Counted from the first letter of the stretch, positions 8,317 to 17,241 are shown. The stretch: 64,000 bases of DNA from Streptomyces sp. HNM0574 (GCF_012726235.1 NZ_JAASAH010000001.1:372001-436000); one strand, 5' to 3'. Notes: generated by a model from the letters alone, not told the origin. A program made the numbers and translations.

Positions 8317-9458
8317 CAGCGGCGAATTCGCAGGCCGCAGGTTCCGCCACCTTCACCGGCGACGCGAGCCCGTACGGGGGCGGCGACCCCTACGCGGACT
8401 ACCGCACCCCGGGGCCCGAGGGCTTCCCCTTCTCGCACCTCGCCGACCTCGCCGACCGGCGGCTCGGGGCGGGCGTCATCGCCGCCAACGACGAATTCTT
8501 CGCCGAGCGGGAGAACCTTCTCAAGCCCGGCCGCGCCGAGTTCGACCCGGAGCACTTCGGGCACAAGGGCAAGGTCATGGACGGCTGGGAGACCCGCCGT
8601 CGCCGGGGCGTCTCCGCCGAGACCCCGCACCCGGTCGAGGAGGACCACGACTGGGCGCTCGTCCGCCTCGGCGCGCCCGGTGTGATCCGCGGAGTCGTCG
8701 TCGACACCGCCCACTTCCGCGGCAACTACCCGCAGTCCGTCTCCGTCGAGGCCACGTCCGTCGCGGGCTCGCCCTCGCCGGAGGAGCTGCTCGGTGACGA
8801 CGTCAAGTGGACGACGATCGTGCCGAAGACGGCCATCGGCGGGCACGCGGCCAACGGCTTCGAGGTCACCGCCGAGCAGCGGTTCACGCACCTCCGCGTC
8901 AACCAGCACCCCGACGGCGGCATCGCCCGCCTGCGGGTGTTCGGCGAGGTCGTGCCGGACCCGGAGTGGCTGTCCTCGCTGGGCACCTTCGACCTGGTCG
9001 CGCTGGAGAACGGCGGCGCCGTCGAGGACGCCTCCGACCGCTTCTACTCCCCGGCCACCAACACCATCCAGCCCGGCCGTTCGCGGAAGATGGACGACGG
9101 CTGGGAGACCCGCCGCCGCCGCGACAAGGGCAACGACTGGATCCGGTACTCGCTCACCGGGCAGTCCGTGATCCGCGCCGTCGAGATCGACACCGGCTAC
9201 CTCAAGGGCAACTCGGCCGGCTGGGCCTCCCTTTCGGGCCGCGACGGCGAGAGCGGCGAGTGGGTCGAGCTGCTGCCCCGCACCCGCATGCAGCCCGACA
9301 CGGTGCACCGCTTCCTGCTGGAGGACGCGCCCGCCGTCACGCAGGTCCGGATCGACATCTACCCGGACGGCGGCATCGCCCGTCTCCGGCTGCACGGCTC
9401 CCTGACCGAGGACGGCGCCCGCCGCCTCGCCGCCCGTCACCAGGAGCTCGGCGGCTGA
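8313..9458 (+). CDS. alc: Allantoicase
   Basis: A 381-residue enzyme that hydrolyses allantoate to ureidoglycolate and urea, the step after AllB. The protein consists of two allantoicase repeats: each has a DGWETRRRR motif (about residues 90 and 260) and a PDGGIARLR motif near its end. The 4-bp ATGA overlap with allB places both in one transcript, ended by the strong hairpin at 9478-9513. Ureidoglycolate then yields glyoxylate, which aceB can consume. Length and repeat pattern are those of the family. Confidence 0.96.
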   Translation: MTAANSQAAGSATFTGDASPYGGGDPYADYRTPGPEGFPFSHLADLADRRLGAGVIAANDEFFAERENLLKPGRAEFDPEHFGHKGKVMDGWETRRRRGVSAETPHPVEEDHDWALVRLGAPGVIRGVVVDTAHFRGNYPQSVSVEATSVAGSPSPEELLGDDVKWTTIVPKTAIGGHAANGFEVTAEQRFTHLRVNQHPDGGIARLRVFGEVVPDPEWLSSLGTFDLVALENGGAVEDASDRFYSPATNTIQPGRSRKMDDGWETRRRRDKGNDWIRYSLTGQSVIRAVEIDTGYLKGNSAGWASLSGRDGESGEWVELLPRTRMQPDTVHRFLLEDAPAVTQVRIDIYPDGGIARLRLHGSLTEDGARRLAARHQELGG

Positions 9459-9477
9459 CTCCCGCCGCGACCGGTCC

Positions 9478-9519
9478 GCGTACGCCGCCCCGCCTGCACG
9501 GGGCGGCGTACGCCTTTTT
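9478..9519 (+). terminator. Intrinsic terminator of allB-alc
   Basis: Perfect 15-bp stem (GCGTACGCCGCCCCG at 9478-9492 with its complement at 9499-9513), a 6-nt loop, then CTTTTT. It starts 19 nt after the alc stop. Confidence 0.9.
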
Positions 9520-9593
9520 CCGCGCGCCCCCTCAGGCGCCTCCCCGCCCGTCGTCGGACATGTGAACGGACGGAAAAATCAAGGCACTTGGCG

Positions 9594-9624
9594 TTGACAT
9601 GACGTCTACGCGCGTCACCATATG
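9594..9624 (+). promoter_or_regulatory. Leaderless-type promoter of the RNase gene
   Basis: A consensus -35 TTGACA (9594-9599) is followed after 18 bp by CCATAT/CATATG (9618-9624). This ends only 4-5 nt before the ATG at 9629, and there is no ribosome-binding site. Confidence 0.55.
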
Positions 9625-9628
9625 AGGC

Positions 9629-10072
9629 ATGAGAATCCCCCCACGGATCGCGCGCGTCAGCGCCCTCGGTGCACTCTCCGCCGCTCTTCTCGTCGGCGGA
9701 CCCGCTCTGGCCGGTGCAAGCACGGCCTCCGAACCCGCCCGGGCCCCCGCGGCCGTCTCCGCCGTCGACCGGCCGGGCGCGGCCGAGGTCGGTGACATCT
9801 GCGAGACCAAGCTCCCGGCCGAGGCCCACGACACCCTGGACCTCATCGAAAAGGGCGGCCCCTACCCCTACCCGCAGGACGGCACGGTCTTCCAGAACCG
9901 CGAGGGCATCCTCCCGGACCAGAACGAGGGTTACTACCACGAGTACACGGTGGAGACCCCGGGCTCCGACGACCGCGGCGCGCGCCGCATCGTCACCGGA
10001 GACAAGGAGCAGGAGGACTACTACACCGCCGACCACTACGAGTCCTTCGACCTCGTCGACTACAGCTGCTGA
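9629..10072 (+). CDS. Secreted guanyl-specific ribonuclease (RNase Sa family)
   Basis: A 147-residue precursor: an Arg-containing N-terminus, a hydrophobic signal segment at about residues 10-30 (ALGALSAALLVGG, ALAGA), and a linker and mature RNase from about residue 53. With an offset of 51 from RNase Sa, all catalytic residues coincide: E105 (Glu54), R116 (Arg65), R120 (Arg69), H136 (His85) and Y137 (Tyr86). C58 and C147 have the same 89-residue spacing as the Sa disulfide. The enzyme should cleave single-stranded RNA after G outside the cell. I see no barstar-like inhibitor gene beside it. It is monocistronic, with its own promoter and terminator. Confidence 0.93.
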   Translation: MRIPPRIARVSALGALSAALLVGGPALAGASTASEPARAPAAVSAVDRPGAAEVGDICETKLPAEAHDTLDLIEKGGPYPYPQDGTVFQNREGILPDQNEGYYHEYTVETPGSDDRGARRIVTGDKEQEDYYTADHYESFDLVDYSC

Positions 10073-10091
10073 ACGCCGGCCCCGCAGCCGG

Positions 10092-10122
10092 GCGCCCCGG
10101 ACCCGAACGCGGTCCGGGGCGC
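10092..10122 (+). terminator. Terminator of the RNase gene
   Basis: Perfect 12-bp stem GCGCCCCGGACC (10092-10103) with its complement (10111-10122), a 7-nt loop, followed by TTT. Confidence 0.85.
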
Positions 10123-10352
10123 TTTCGCGTGCGGGTGCGCCGGGCTCCCTTCTCCGTGCCCGCCGTCGAGTGGACACCCCGGCCCCGGCCGGGGTTAGGC
10201 TTCGCCTTTCCCGTCGTGTCGGGGTTTTCCGCCCTCCGCGGCGCCCCGGACGGGTGGGGAGAAGTGACCCCCCGGGGGTGGCAACGGCCCTCTGAGCGGG
10301 TAACGTTCCCCACAGAGAGTGATGCGCTGGTGGAAGATGTGGGGAGAAACCG

Positions 10353-11327
10353 GTGACAAACGGACCGGAGGCCGTCACGTGCGGTGAGGCGATGCTGCTC
10401 ATGCTCGCCGAACCGGGAATTCCGCTGGACCGCGCCGTGGCCTTCCGCCGTTCCGTCGCGGGCGCGGAGTCCAACGTCGCACAGGGCCTGGCCAGGCTCG
10501 GCCACTGGGCGCGCTGGATCGGCCGGGTCGGCGACGACGCGTCGGGCGAGGCGGTGCTGGCCCAGCTGCGGGCCGACGGAGTGGACGTCTCGCACGCCGA
10601 GATGGACCCGGCGGCCCCCACCGGGCTGCTGCTGCGGGACAGCCACCCCGCGCGCCCCGTCGACGTGCAGTACCACCGCACCGGATCGGCCGCTTCCTTC
10701 CTCGGCCCCGAACAGGTCGGCGAGGACGCGCTCGCGGGCGCCCGCGTGGTGCACGTCTCCGGGATCACGCCGATGCTCTCGCCCTCCGCCGCGCACGCCA
10801 CCCGGGCCCTGTTCGAGCGGGCGCGGGCCGCCGGCGCCGCGATCTCCTTCGACCCGAACGTGCGCCGCAAGCTCGGCACCGACCACGAGTGGATGCGGGT
10901 CGTCAACCCGCTGCTGCGCGAGGCCGATCTCGTCCTCGCCGGCGAGGACGAGCTGGAACTCCTGCTCGGCGGCGGCGCGGAGGAGGCCGCCAAGGCCCTG
11001 CTCAGCCTCGGCCGCGCCCGCACCGTCGTGGTCAAGCGCCGGGACCTGACGTCGGTCGCGATCAGCAAGGACGGGCAGTGGACCCAGCCGCCCTTCGACG
11101 TGCCGGTCACCGACCCGGTCGGCGCGGGCGACGCGTTCGCGGCGGGCTGGCTCTCCGCCTGGCTGCGCGGCCTCGGGCCGGAACGGGCCCTGGCCGAGGC
11201 CGCGTGCGTGGCCGCGCTCGTGGTCCAGGCCCCCTCCGACACCGACGGCCTGCCGACCGCGGCCGGCCGGGACCGCGCGCTGGCCGCCTTCCGGGGCGGC
11301 TCCGGCCCCGGCCGGGTCCACCGCTGA
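10353..11327 (+). CDS. kdgK: PfkB family sugar kinase, likely 2-keto-3-deoxygluconate kinase
   Basis: A 324-residue ribokinase-fold enzyme. The PfkB signature with the catalytic Asp is at residues 254-267 (DPVGAGDAFAAGWL, D260 as base), and FDPNVR at 166-171 is typical of KDG kinases. The expected product is KDPG from 2-keto-3-deoxygluconate. The next gene encodes the aldolase that cleaves KDPG, which supports this substrate. The start is GTG with a GGGGAGAAA ribosome-binding site. The gap of 222 bp to the aldolase is long for an operon but I see no terminator in it. Confidence 0.85.
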   Translation: MTNGPEAVTCGEAMLLMLAEPGIPLDRAVAFRRSVAGAESNVAQGLARLGHWARWIGRVGDDASGEAVLAQLRADGVDVSHAEMDPAAPTGLLLRDSHPARPVDVQYHRTGSAASFLGPEQVGEDALAGARVVHVSGITPMLSPSAAHATRALFERARAAGAAISFDPNVRRKLGTDHEWMRVVNPLLREADLVLAGEDELELLLGGGAEEAAKALLSLGRARTVVVKRRDLTSVAISKDGQWTQPPFDVPVTDPVGAGDAFAAGWLSAWLRGLGPERALAEAACVAALVVQAPSDTDGLPTAAGRDRALAAFRGGSGPGRVHR

Positions 11328-11549
11328 CGCGGGCCGCCGTCCGCCCCGCATCCCCGACCGAAGCGCCCGACGCCCGAACTCCCCCGCCACCAGCGGAACT
11401 CCGTCGCCACCGGCCGCGCCGCCCGGCAGCACCACCCGGGCGAGCGGCCCGCACCGCCCGCACGGCACGGGCCCGCACTCCAGCGGCGCCCGGGCCCGTA
11501 CCGCACAGGAACGACAACAGGCCGAGGACGAGAGAGGCGGCGAACTGCC

Positions 11550-12206
11550 GTGTACCGCTGGGAGATCACCCGCACCGCGCTCGCACAGCGCGTCGTCGCC
11601 GTGGTCCACGGCGAGAGCTACGAGGACGTCACGGCCACCGCCGACACGCTGCTCGGCGCCGGCCTGACCAGCCTCGAGATCTCGCTGACCGCGCCGCACG
11701 CGCTGGAGGCGGTCAGCACGCTGCGCCGGGAGACGGGTGACGACATGGTCATCGGCGCGGGCGGAGTGCTCGACGCCGCCACGGCACGGACGGCCGTCGA
11801 GGCGGGTGCCCGCTTCCTGGTCTCGCCCGCGCTGGACGCCGAGGTGTTACGAACAGGACACCGGTACGGCACCCCTGTCTTCGCCGGCGTCAATACCCCG
11901 ACCGAGATGGTCCGCGCCCTCGAACTGGGCGCCGACGCGCTGAAGTTGTTCCCCGTCACGGGCCGCGACCCGCGCTGGCTGCGCGAGGTGCTGGACGCCC
12001 TGCCGCAGGCGCCGGTGCTGCCGAGCGGCGGCGTCACGCTGGAGACGGCGCCCGAGTGGATCGGCGCCGGAGCCGTGGCCTGCGCCCTGAACGCCGAACT
12101 GGCCGGGCGGGACCGCGAGTCCGTGGCCAAGCGCGTGACGGAACTGCTGCAACGGCTGGAGGACGCCGCCGGGGTGCCCCGGCCCCGCCGGGCCCGCCGC
12201 GGCTGA
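11550..12206 (+). CDS. eda: KDPG/KHG aldolase (Eda type) with a TTA codon
   Basis: A 218-residue class I aldolase of the KDPG family, cleaving KDPG to pyruvate and glyceraldehyde 3-phosphate. The catalytic Glu is E43 (SLEISL), the Schiff-base Lys is K132 in LKLFP, and the phosphate-binding LPSGGV lies near residue 153. Residue 100 (Leu) is encoded by TTA at 11847-11849. In Streptomyces TTA needs the bldA tRNA and is nearly absent from primary-metabolism genes, so this enzyme may be made mainly late in growth. This is the only in-frame TTA I noticed in the window's genes. The gene ends before the hairpin at 12232. Confidence 0.9.
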   Translation: MYRWEITRTALAQRVVAVVHGESYEDVTATADTLLGAGLTSLEISLTAPHALEAVSTLRRETGDDMVIGAGGVLDAATARTAVEAGARFLVSPALDAEVLRTGHRYGTPVFAGVNTPTEMVRALELGADALKLFPVTGRDPRWLREVLDALPQAPVLPSGGVTLETAPEWIGAGAVACALNAELAGRDRESVAKRVTELLQRLEDAAGVPRPRRARRG

Positions 12207-12231
12207 CGACCCCGGCCCGCGCACGCGTCTT

Positions 12232-12260
12232 GAACTCGCCCCTCGCGCGGGCGAGTTCTT
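12232..12260 (+). terminator. Terminator of kdgK-eda
   Basis: Perfect 10-bp stem GAACTCGCCC (12232-12241) with GGGCGAGTTC (12249-12258), a 7-nt loop, and two Ts. Confidence 0.7.
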
Positions 12261-12281
12261 CCCGGTGCGGCCGGGGCGCCC

Positions 12282-12287
12282 TAGCCT
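12282..12287 (+). promoter_or_regulatory. -10 box of a leaderless-type promoter (P450 gene)
   Basis: TAGCCT ends 7 nt before the ATG at 12295; no ribosome-binding site is present. Confidence 0.5.
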
Positions 12288-12294
12288 GTGCCGC

Positions 12295-13536
12295 ATGAGC
12301 GACGTGGAAGCGCCGGACGCGGACGCAGCGGAGATCACCGACCTCGCGGCATTCGGCGAGAGCTTCACCCGCGACCCGTACCCGGTCTACGCACAGCTGC
12401 GCGAGCGCGGACCCGTCCACCGGGTGCGGCTGCCGGAGGGCACCGAGGCGTGGCTCGTCGTCGGGCACGAGGCGGCCCGCGCGACGCTCGCCGACAGCCG
12501 GCTGACCAAGTCCTGGGACCACGCCGCGCCCGAGGTGGGCCCCTCGCCCTTCTTCGTCGGGCACCACATGCTCAACACCGATCCGCCGGGGCACGCGCGG
12601 CTGCGCGGGCTGGTGGCCCGCGAGTTCACCCCGCGCCGGGTGGCGGGCCTCGCCCCGCGCGTGGAGGAGCTGACGAACGAGCTGCTGGACACCATGCTCG
12701 CGAGCCCCGGCGGCGCGGCCGATCTGGTGGAGTCCTTCTCGCTGCCGCTGCCCCTCGGCGTGATCTGCGAACTCATCGGCGTGCCCTTCCTGGACCGGGA
12801 CGCCTTCCACGGCTGGACGCTGGCCCTCGTCGGCGTCGCGCCGAAGGAGGAGAAGGACGCGGCGCGCGCCGCCGTCGGCGAGTACCTCCAGTCGCTGGTG
12901 GAGCACCGGCGCCGGAAGCCGGGCGACGACCTGCTCAGCGGACTGGTGCACGGCGGCCCGGTGAGCGCCGAGGACGCCGACGGGAGCGCCCCGCTCTCGG
13001 ACGACGAACTCGTCGCCATGCTCTGGCTGCTGCTCGTCGCGGGGCACGAGACGACCGTCAACCTGATCTCCAACGCGGTCCTCGGCCTGCTCACGCACCC
13101 CGCGCAACTGGCCGCGCTGAAGGCCGACTTCTCCCTCACCGACAACCTCGTCGAGGAGGCCCTCCGCTACGACGGGCCGGTGGAGACCTCCACGTACCGC
13201 TTCACCCGCGAGGCCGTCGAGATCGCCGGGACCGTCATCCCCGGCGGGGGGCAACTGGTGCTGCCGGTGATCGCCGACGGCGACCGCGACCCGGCGAAGT
13301 TCCCCGAGCCCGACCGCTTCGACATCCGCCGCAGGACCCGCGGCCACCTCGCCTTCGGGCACGGCATCCACTTCTGCCTCGGCGCCCCGCTGGCCCGGCT
13401 GGAGGGGCGTACGGCGCTGCGCACCCTCTTCGAACGCGCCCCGCGGCTGCGGCTCGACGCGCACCCGGCGGCGCTCACCTGGCGGCAGGGGATGGTCATC
13501 CGCGGACCGCACCGGCTGCCGGTGCGCTTCGGCTGA
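12295..13536 (+). CDS. Cytochrome P450
   Basis: A 413-residue soluble bacterial P450. The I-helix oxygen-binding motif AGHETT is at residues 249-254, the K-helix ExxR is in EEALRYDGP, and the haem loop FGHGIHFCLG carries the thiolate Cys361. It resembles CYP107-type class I enzymes, which need a ferredoxin and reductase; neither is adjacent. The substrate cannot be read from the sequence. The ATG at 12295 was chosen because a TAGCCT box sits 7 nt before it. A short hairpin follows the stop. Confidence 0.93.
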   Translation: MSDVEAPDADAAEITDLAAFGESFTRDPYPVYAQLRERGPVHRVRLPEGTEAWLVVGHEAARATLADSRLTKSWDHAAPEVGPSPFFVGHHMLNTDPPGHARLRGLVAREFTPRRVAGLAPRVEELTNELLDTMLASPGGAADLVESFSLPLPLGVICELIGVPFLDRDAFHGWTLALVGVAPKEEKDAARAAVGEYLQSLVEHRRRKPGDDLLSGLVHGGPVSAEDADGSAPLSDDELVAMLWLLLVAGHETTVNLISNAVLGLLTHPAQLAALKADFSLTDNLVEEALRYDGPVETSTYRFTREAVEIAGTVIPGGGQLVLPVIADGDRDPAKFPEPDRFDIRRRTRGHLAFGHGIHFCLGAPLARLEGRTALRTLFERAPRLRLDAHPAALTWRQGMVIRGPHRLPVRFG

Positions 13537-13551
13537 CGGCCCCTCGGGCCG
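13537..13551 (+). terminator. Short hairpin after P450
   Basis: CGGCCC and GGGCCG around a 3-nt loop, directly after the stop codon. No T-run, so termination strength is uncertain. Confidence 0.4.
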
Positions 13552-13595
13552 GGGCCCCGGCGCCCCGGCGGGTGCCCGGCGCGCGGGCGGCTCCT

Positions 13596-13601
13596 TAGGG
13601 T
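13596..13601 (+). promoter_or_regulatory. -10 box of a leaderless-type promoter (GNAT gene)
   Basis: TAGGGT ends 7 nt before the ATG at 13609. Confidence 0.5.
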
Positions 13602-13608
13602 AGGGCGA

Positions 13609-14106
13609 ATGAAGATCAGCGAGTGCCGCGAAGAAGACCTCGCCCTGCTGGAGCAGCACATGCCGACGCTGGGCGCGCCCTCGCGGCACGCCCTGCGGTT
13701 CGCGCGGCACGCCGAGGGCACCGGCACCTACCTGGTGGCCTGGTACGAGGGCGTGCCCGTCGGCAGCTGCGAGGTGCGCTGGGACGGCTGCGCGGCCCCC
13801 GAGATACAGGCGGCCCACCCCGGATACCCGGAGGTGAACGGGCTCGGCGTGTGGCCGGGGACGCTGCGTTCGCAGGGGATCGGCACGGCGCTGATCCGGG
13901 CGGCGGAGGAGCGCGCGAGCGGGCGCGGGGCGGCCGGGATCGGGCTGGGCGTGGAGAAGAACAACCCGCGCGCCGAGGCCCTGTACAAGCGCCTCGGCTA
14001 CCGCCCGGCCACCCCCTACCTGGACTGCTGGAGCTACCAGGACGGCGTGGGCGTCACCCACCGGGTGGCCGACGCCTGCACCTTCCTGGTCAAGGAACTG
14101 CCCTGA
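13609..14106 (+). CDS. GNAT family N-acetyltransferase
   Basis: A 165-residue acetyl-CoA-dependent acyltransferase. The acetyl-CoA pyrophosphate loop appears as RSQGIGTALI (about residues 86-95), and the C-terminal family motif N-x-x-A-x-x-L-Y-x-x-L-G-Y is clear (NNPRAEALYKRLGY). The substrate is unknown. The gene runs toward, and ends 19 nt before, the convergent dehydrogenase gene. The start follows a TAGGGT box by 7 nt. Confidence 0.85.
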   Translation: MKISECREEDLALLEQHMPTLGAPSRHALRFARHAEGTGTYLVAWYEGVPVGSCEVRWDGCAAPEIQAAHPGYPEVNGLGVWPGTLRSQGIGTALIRAAEERASGRGAAGIGLGVEKNNPRAEALYKRLGYRPATPYLDCWSYQDGVGVTHRVADACTFLVKELP

Positions 14107-14125
14107 GCCGGCACGGACTTGGGGC

Positions 14126-15130
14126 TCACCTCGCGGGCACCTCGCCGAGCGCCACCGGGCGGCCGCCGCGGCGGGAGAGCGCGCACGCCTCGGCGATCCG
14201 GAACGCGGTCAGCGCCTCCCGCCCGTCGCACGGGTTGGGGATCTCGCCGCGCACCGCCCGCAGGAACGCGCCGAGTTCGGCCTCGTACGCGGGCAGGAAG
14301 CGGTCCACGAAGCCGGGCCACGGGTCCTTCGGTGCCCCCGTGGCCGCGGGTTCGACGGAGGTGAGCGGGGTGCGCGGGCCGAGCCCGACGGCCACCTGGT
14401 CCCGCTCGCCCGCGAGTTCCATCCGGACGTCGTAGCCCGCGCCGTTGAGCCGGGTCGCGGTGGCGGTGGCGAGGGTGCCGTCGTCGAGGGTGAGCAGCGC
14501 GGCCGCGGTGCCGACGTCGCCGGCCTCGCGGAACATGGCCGGGCCCGCGTCCGAGCCCGCCGCGTACACCGAGACCACCTCGCCTCCGGTGACCCAGCGC
14601 AGCACGTCGAAGTCGTGCACGAGGCAGTCGCGGTAGAGCCCGCCGGAGTGCGGGAGGTAGCCGGCGGGCGGCGGCGCCGGGTCGGAGGTGCACGCCCGCA
14701 CGGTGTGCAGCCGCCCGAGCCGGCCGGAGCGCACGGCCTCGCGCGCGGCCGCGTAGCCCGCGTCGAAGCGGCGCATGAAGCCGACCTGGAGCAGGGTGCC
14801 GGCGGCCTCGACGGCGCGGAGCGCCTCGGCGGTGCCGGGCAGGTCGGTGGCGACGGGCTTCTCGCAGAAGACGGGGAGGCCCAGGGCGGCGGCGGTGCGC
14901 ACGAGTTCCGCGTGCGAGGCGGTGGCCGAGGTGACGACGACGGCGTCGAGCCCGAGGCCGAACAGCTCGTCGGGGGAGGGGACATGGTCCACGCCGAGGG
15001 TGGCGGCGACGTCCGCGGCGCGCGTGGTGTCCGCGTCGGTGACGACGAGGCGGCTCACGTCGGGGAGCGCGGTGAGGGTACGGGCATGGAGGGTGCCGAT
15101 CCGGCCGGTGCCGATGAGTCCGATGCGCAT
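14126..15130 (-). CDS. Gfo/Idh/MocA family oxidoreductase (inositol 2-dehydrogenase-like)
   Basis: A 334-residue NAD(P)-dependent sugar or cyclitol dehydrogenase. The Rossmann motif IGLIGTGRIG opens the protein, EKPVA carries the cofactor-binding/catalytic Lys near residue 93, and GGLYRDCLVHDFDVLRW carries the D-x3-H catalytic pair typical of inositol dehydrogenases. The start ATG at 15130 follows a consensus TTGACA-17-GAGCGT promoter with no leader. It is divergent from a GntR regulator with a palindrome between them, and the following genes encode a sugar ABC importer and a ROK kinase. Together they suggest use of a cyclitol or sugar, the identity of which is not shown. Confidence 0.87.
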   Translation of the reverse strand: MRIGLIGTGRIGTLHARTLTALPDVSRLVVTDADTTRAADVAATLGVDHVPSPDELFGLGLDAVVVTSATASHAELVRTAAALGLPVFCEKPVATDLPGTAEALRAVEAAGTLLQVGFMRRFDAGYAAAREAVRSGRLGRLHTVRACTSDPAPPPAGYLPHSGGLYRDCLVHDFDVLRWVTGGEVVSVYAAGSDAGPAMFREAGDVGTAAALLTLDDGTLATATATRLNGAGYDVRMELAGERDQVAVGLGPRTPLTSVEPAATGAPKDPWPGFVDRFLPAYEAELGAFLRAVRGEIPNPCDGREALTAFRIAEACALSRRGGRPVALGEVPAR

Positions 15131-15137
15131 GGGGACC

Positions 15138-15166
15138 ACGCTCGCCCCGGGCCCACACGGTGTCAA
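15138..15166 (-). promoter_or_regulatory. Leaderless promoter of the Gfo/Idh/MocA gene
   Basis: On the minus strand TTGACA (15166-15161), a 17-bp spacer and GAGCGT (15143-15138) put the transcription start at or next to the ATG at 15130. Confidence 0.6.
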
Positions 15167-15170
15167 TGTT

Positions 15171-15182
15171 TTGTCAGGACAA
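15171..15182. promoter_or_regulatory. Putative GntR operator TTGTC-AG-GACAA
   Basis: A 5-2-5 palindrome directly upstream of the dehydrogenase -35 box and between the divergent genes. Size and form match operators of HutC-type GntR regulators. Confidence 0.5.
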
Positions 15183-15218
15183 CCGAACGTATGGCTTCCG
15201 GTGGGCCGTACGGGGGAC

Positions 15219-15224
15219 TACCCT
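15219..15224 (+). promoter_or_regulatory. -10 box of a leaderless-type promoter (GntR gene)
   Basis: TACCCT ends 6 nt before the GTG at 15231. Confidence 0.5.
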
Positions 15225-15230
15225 CGCCGC

Positions 15231-15986
15231 GTGGCAAAGAACGATCCCGCCGGTCTCCAGCTCAGCGTCGACCGCACCAGCCCGGTCCCGCTGTACTTCC
15301 AGCTGTCCCAGCAGCTGGAGGCCGCCATCGAACGGGGCGGGCTCGCGCCGGGCAGCCTGCTCGGCAACGAGATCGACCTCGCCGGACGGCTCGGCCTCTC
15401 CCGCCCCACCGTGCGCCAGGCCATCCAGTCCCTCGTCGACAAGGGCCTGCTGGTCCGCCGCCGTGGCATCGGCACCCAGGTCGTGCACAGCCGGGTGCGC
15501 CGCCCGCTGGAGCTGAGCAGCCTCTACGACGACCTGGAGGCGGCCGGCCAGCGCCCCGCCACCCGGCTGCTGGCGCACCGCACGGAGGAGGCCGCGGGCG
15601 AGGCCGCCGCCGCGCTCGGAGTGCCGGAGGCCACCCCCGTGCTCCGCGTCGAGCGGCTCCGGCTCACCCACGGCGAGCCCATGGCGTACCTGCGCAACCA
15701 CCTGCCGCCGGAGCGCGTCGCGCCCTCGCCCGAGGAGCTGGAGACCACCGGCCTTTACCGGCTGATGCGCGGCGCCGGGATCACGCTGCACAGCGCCCGC
15801 CAGTCGGTCGGCGCCCGCGCGGCGACGGCCGAGGAGGCGGAGCTGCTCGGCGAGGAGGAGGGCGCGCCGCTGCTGACGATGGAGCGGACGACGTACGACG
15901 ACACGGGACGCGCCGTGGAGTACGCCGCGCACCTGTACCGCGCCTCCCGGTACTCCTTCGACTTCCAGCTCCTCGTGCGCTCGTGA
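15231..15986 (+). CDS. GntR family (HutC/UTRA) transcriptional regulator
   Basis: A 251-residue regulator with an N-terminal GntR winged helix at about residues 12-80 (PLYFQLSQQLEAAIERG, GRLGLSRPTVRQAIQSL, VRRRGIGTQV) and a C-terminal UTRA effector domain (about 95-245; VLRVERLRL, GEPMAYLRNHLP). UTRA domains bind small metabolites, often sugars or their phosphates. It probably controls the divergent dehydrogenase and the ABC transporter downstream through the palindrome at 15171-15182. The GTG start is supported by a TACCCT box 6 nt upstream and by the usual N-terminal length. Confidence 0.9.
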   Translation: MAKNDPAGLQLSVDRTSPVPLYFQLSQQLEAAIERGGLAPGSLLGNEIDLAGRLGLSRPTVRQAIQSLVDKGLLVRRRGIGTQVVHSRVRRPLELSSLYDDLEAAGQRPATRLLAHRTEEAAGEAAAALGVPEATPVLRVERLRLTHGEPMAYLRNHLPPERVAPSPEELETTGLYRLMRGAGITLHSARQSVGARAATAEEAELLGEEEGAPLLTMERTTYDDTGRAVEYAAHLYRASRYSFDFQLLVRS

Positions 15987-16182
15987 ACGGCCGGCCCGCG
16001 GCACGGGGAGCCGGGACCCCATGAAGGCTTCGGGGCGTAGTGACGGATACTTGTGCGAGGTCCGCGAAACCCGCACCGATCACCACCGGGCACAGTGCCC
16101 CGGCGGCCGTGCGGGACGGTACGGCGGTGCGGCCGCCGCGAGGATCATCGGCCATACCCCCCACCGAGAGGGCGACAACCGC

Positions 16183-17241
16183 GTGTCCACGCCGGAGACG
16201 TTCCGAAGAGGCCGTACGCGCAGGCGTGCGGGAGCAGCTGTCAGGGCGGCGTTCGCCGTCGTGGCCGCCGTGACGGCCACCGCCGTGCTCGCTGGATGCA
16301 GCAGCACCGGGGGCAAGCGCGCCGAGGAGGAGCGCGCCGCCGCCACCTCGGGCAAGGCGAACGTGACCACCCCGCGCTGGAAGATCGCGATGGTCTCGCA
16401 CTCCGGTGACGGCGACACCTACTGGGACATCGTCCAGAACGGCGCCAAGCAGGCGGCGGCCAAGGACAACGTCGAGTTCCTCTACTCGCACGACAAGGAG
16501 GCCGGCCGGCAGGCCCAGCTCGTCGACGCCGCCGTGGACAAGCGCGTCGACGGACTGATCGTCACCCTCGCCAAGCCGGCCGCGATGAAGAGCGCCGTCG
16601 AGCGGGCGGTGAAGGCGGGCATCCCGGTCGTCACCATCAACTCGGGGCAGGACGTCTCCAAGGCGTACGGCGCGCTCGCGCACATCGGCCAGGACGAGGT
16701 CATGGCCGGTGAGGCGGTGGGCGAGGAGCTCAACGAGCGCGGCCGGAAGAAGGCCGTCTGCGTGCTGCACGAGCAGGGCAACGTCGGCCACGAGGAACGC
16801 TGCCGCGGCGTGAAGAAGACCTTCGACGGCAAGGTCCAGAACCTCTACGTCGACGGCACCAACATGCCCAACGTGCAGTCCTCTCTTGAGGCCAAGCTCC
16901 AGTCCGACAGCTCCGTCGACACCGTCGTCACCCTCGGCGCGCCCTTCGCGGCCACCGCCGTCAAGGCCGTCGAGTCCGCCAGGGGCGCAGACAGCGAGGC
17001 GGAGGTCGACACCTTCGACCTCAACGCGCAGGTCGCCACGGGCCTGGAGGACGGCTCGGTCGGCTTCGCCGTCGACCAGCAGCCCTACCTCCAGGGGTAC
17101 CAGGCCGTCGACCTGCTCTGGCTGTACCGCTACAACGGCGACATGCTCGGCGGCGGGAAGCCCGTCCTCACCGGACCGCAGATCCTGACCAAGAAGGACG
17201 CGCCCCGGCTGAAGGAGTTCACGAAGCGGGGCACCCGATGA
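16183..17241 (+). CDS. Sugar ABC transporter substrate-binding lipoprotein
   Basis: A 352-residue periplasmic-binding-protein-like (type I, ribose/xylose class) lipoprotein. The N-terminus is Arg-rich, followed by a hydrophobic segment and the lipobox VLAGC. The mature part shows the class pattern: [26 protein letters not shown] at the start, [19 protein letters not shown], and [16 protein letters not shown]. The GTG at 16183 gives a normal signal peptide; the frame is open 54 codons further upstream without a signal. The stop overlaps the permease start (ATGA). The ligand is unknown; the inositol-dehydrogenase-like neighbour hints at a cyclitol or monosaccharide. Confidence 0.9.
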   Translation: MSTPETFRRGRTRRRAGAAVRAAFAVVAAVTATAVLAGCSSTGGKRAEEERAAATSGKANVTTPRWKIAMVSHSGDGDTYWDIVQNGAKQAAAKDNVEFLYSHDKEAGRQAQLVDAAVDKRVDGLIVTLAKPAAMKSAVERAVKAGIPVVTINSGQDVSKAYGALAHIGQDEVMAGEAVGEELNERGRKKAVCVLHEQGNVGHEERCRGVKKTFDGKVQNLYVDGTNMPNVQSSLEAKLQSDSSVDTVVTLGAPFAATAVKAVESARGADSEAEVDTFDLNAQVATGLEDGSVGFAVDQQPYLQGYQAVDLLWLYRYNGDMLGGGKPVLTGPQILTKKDAPRLKEFTKRGTR

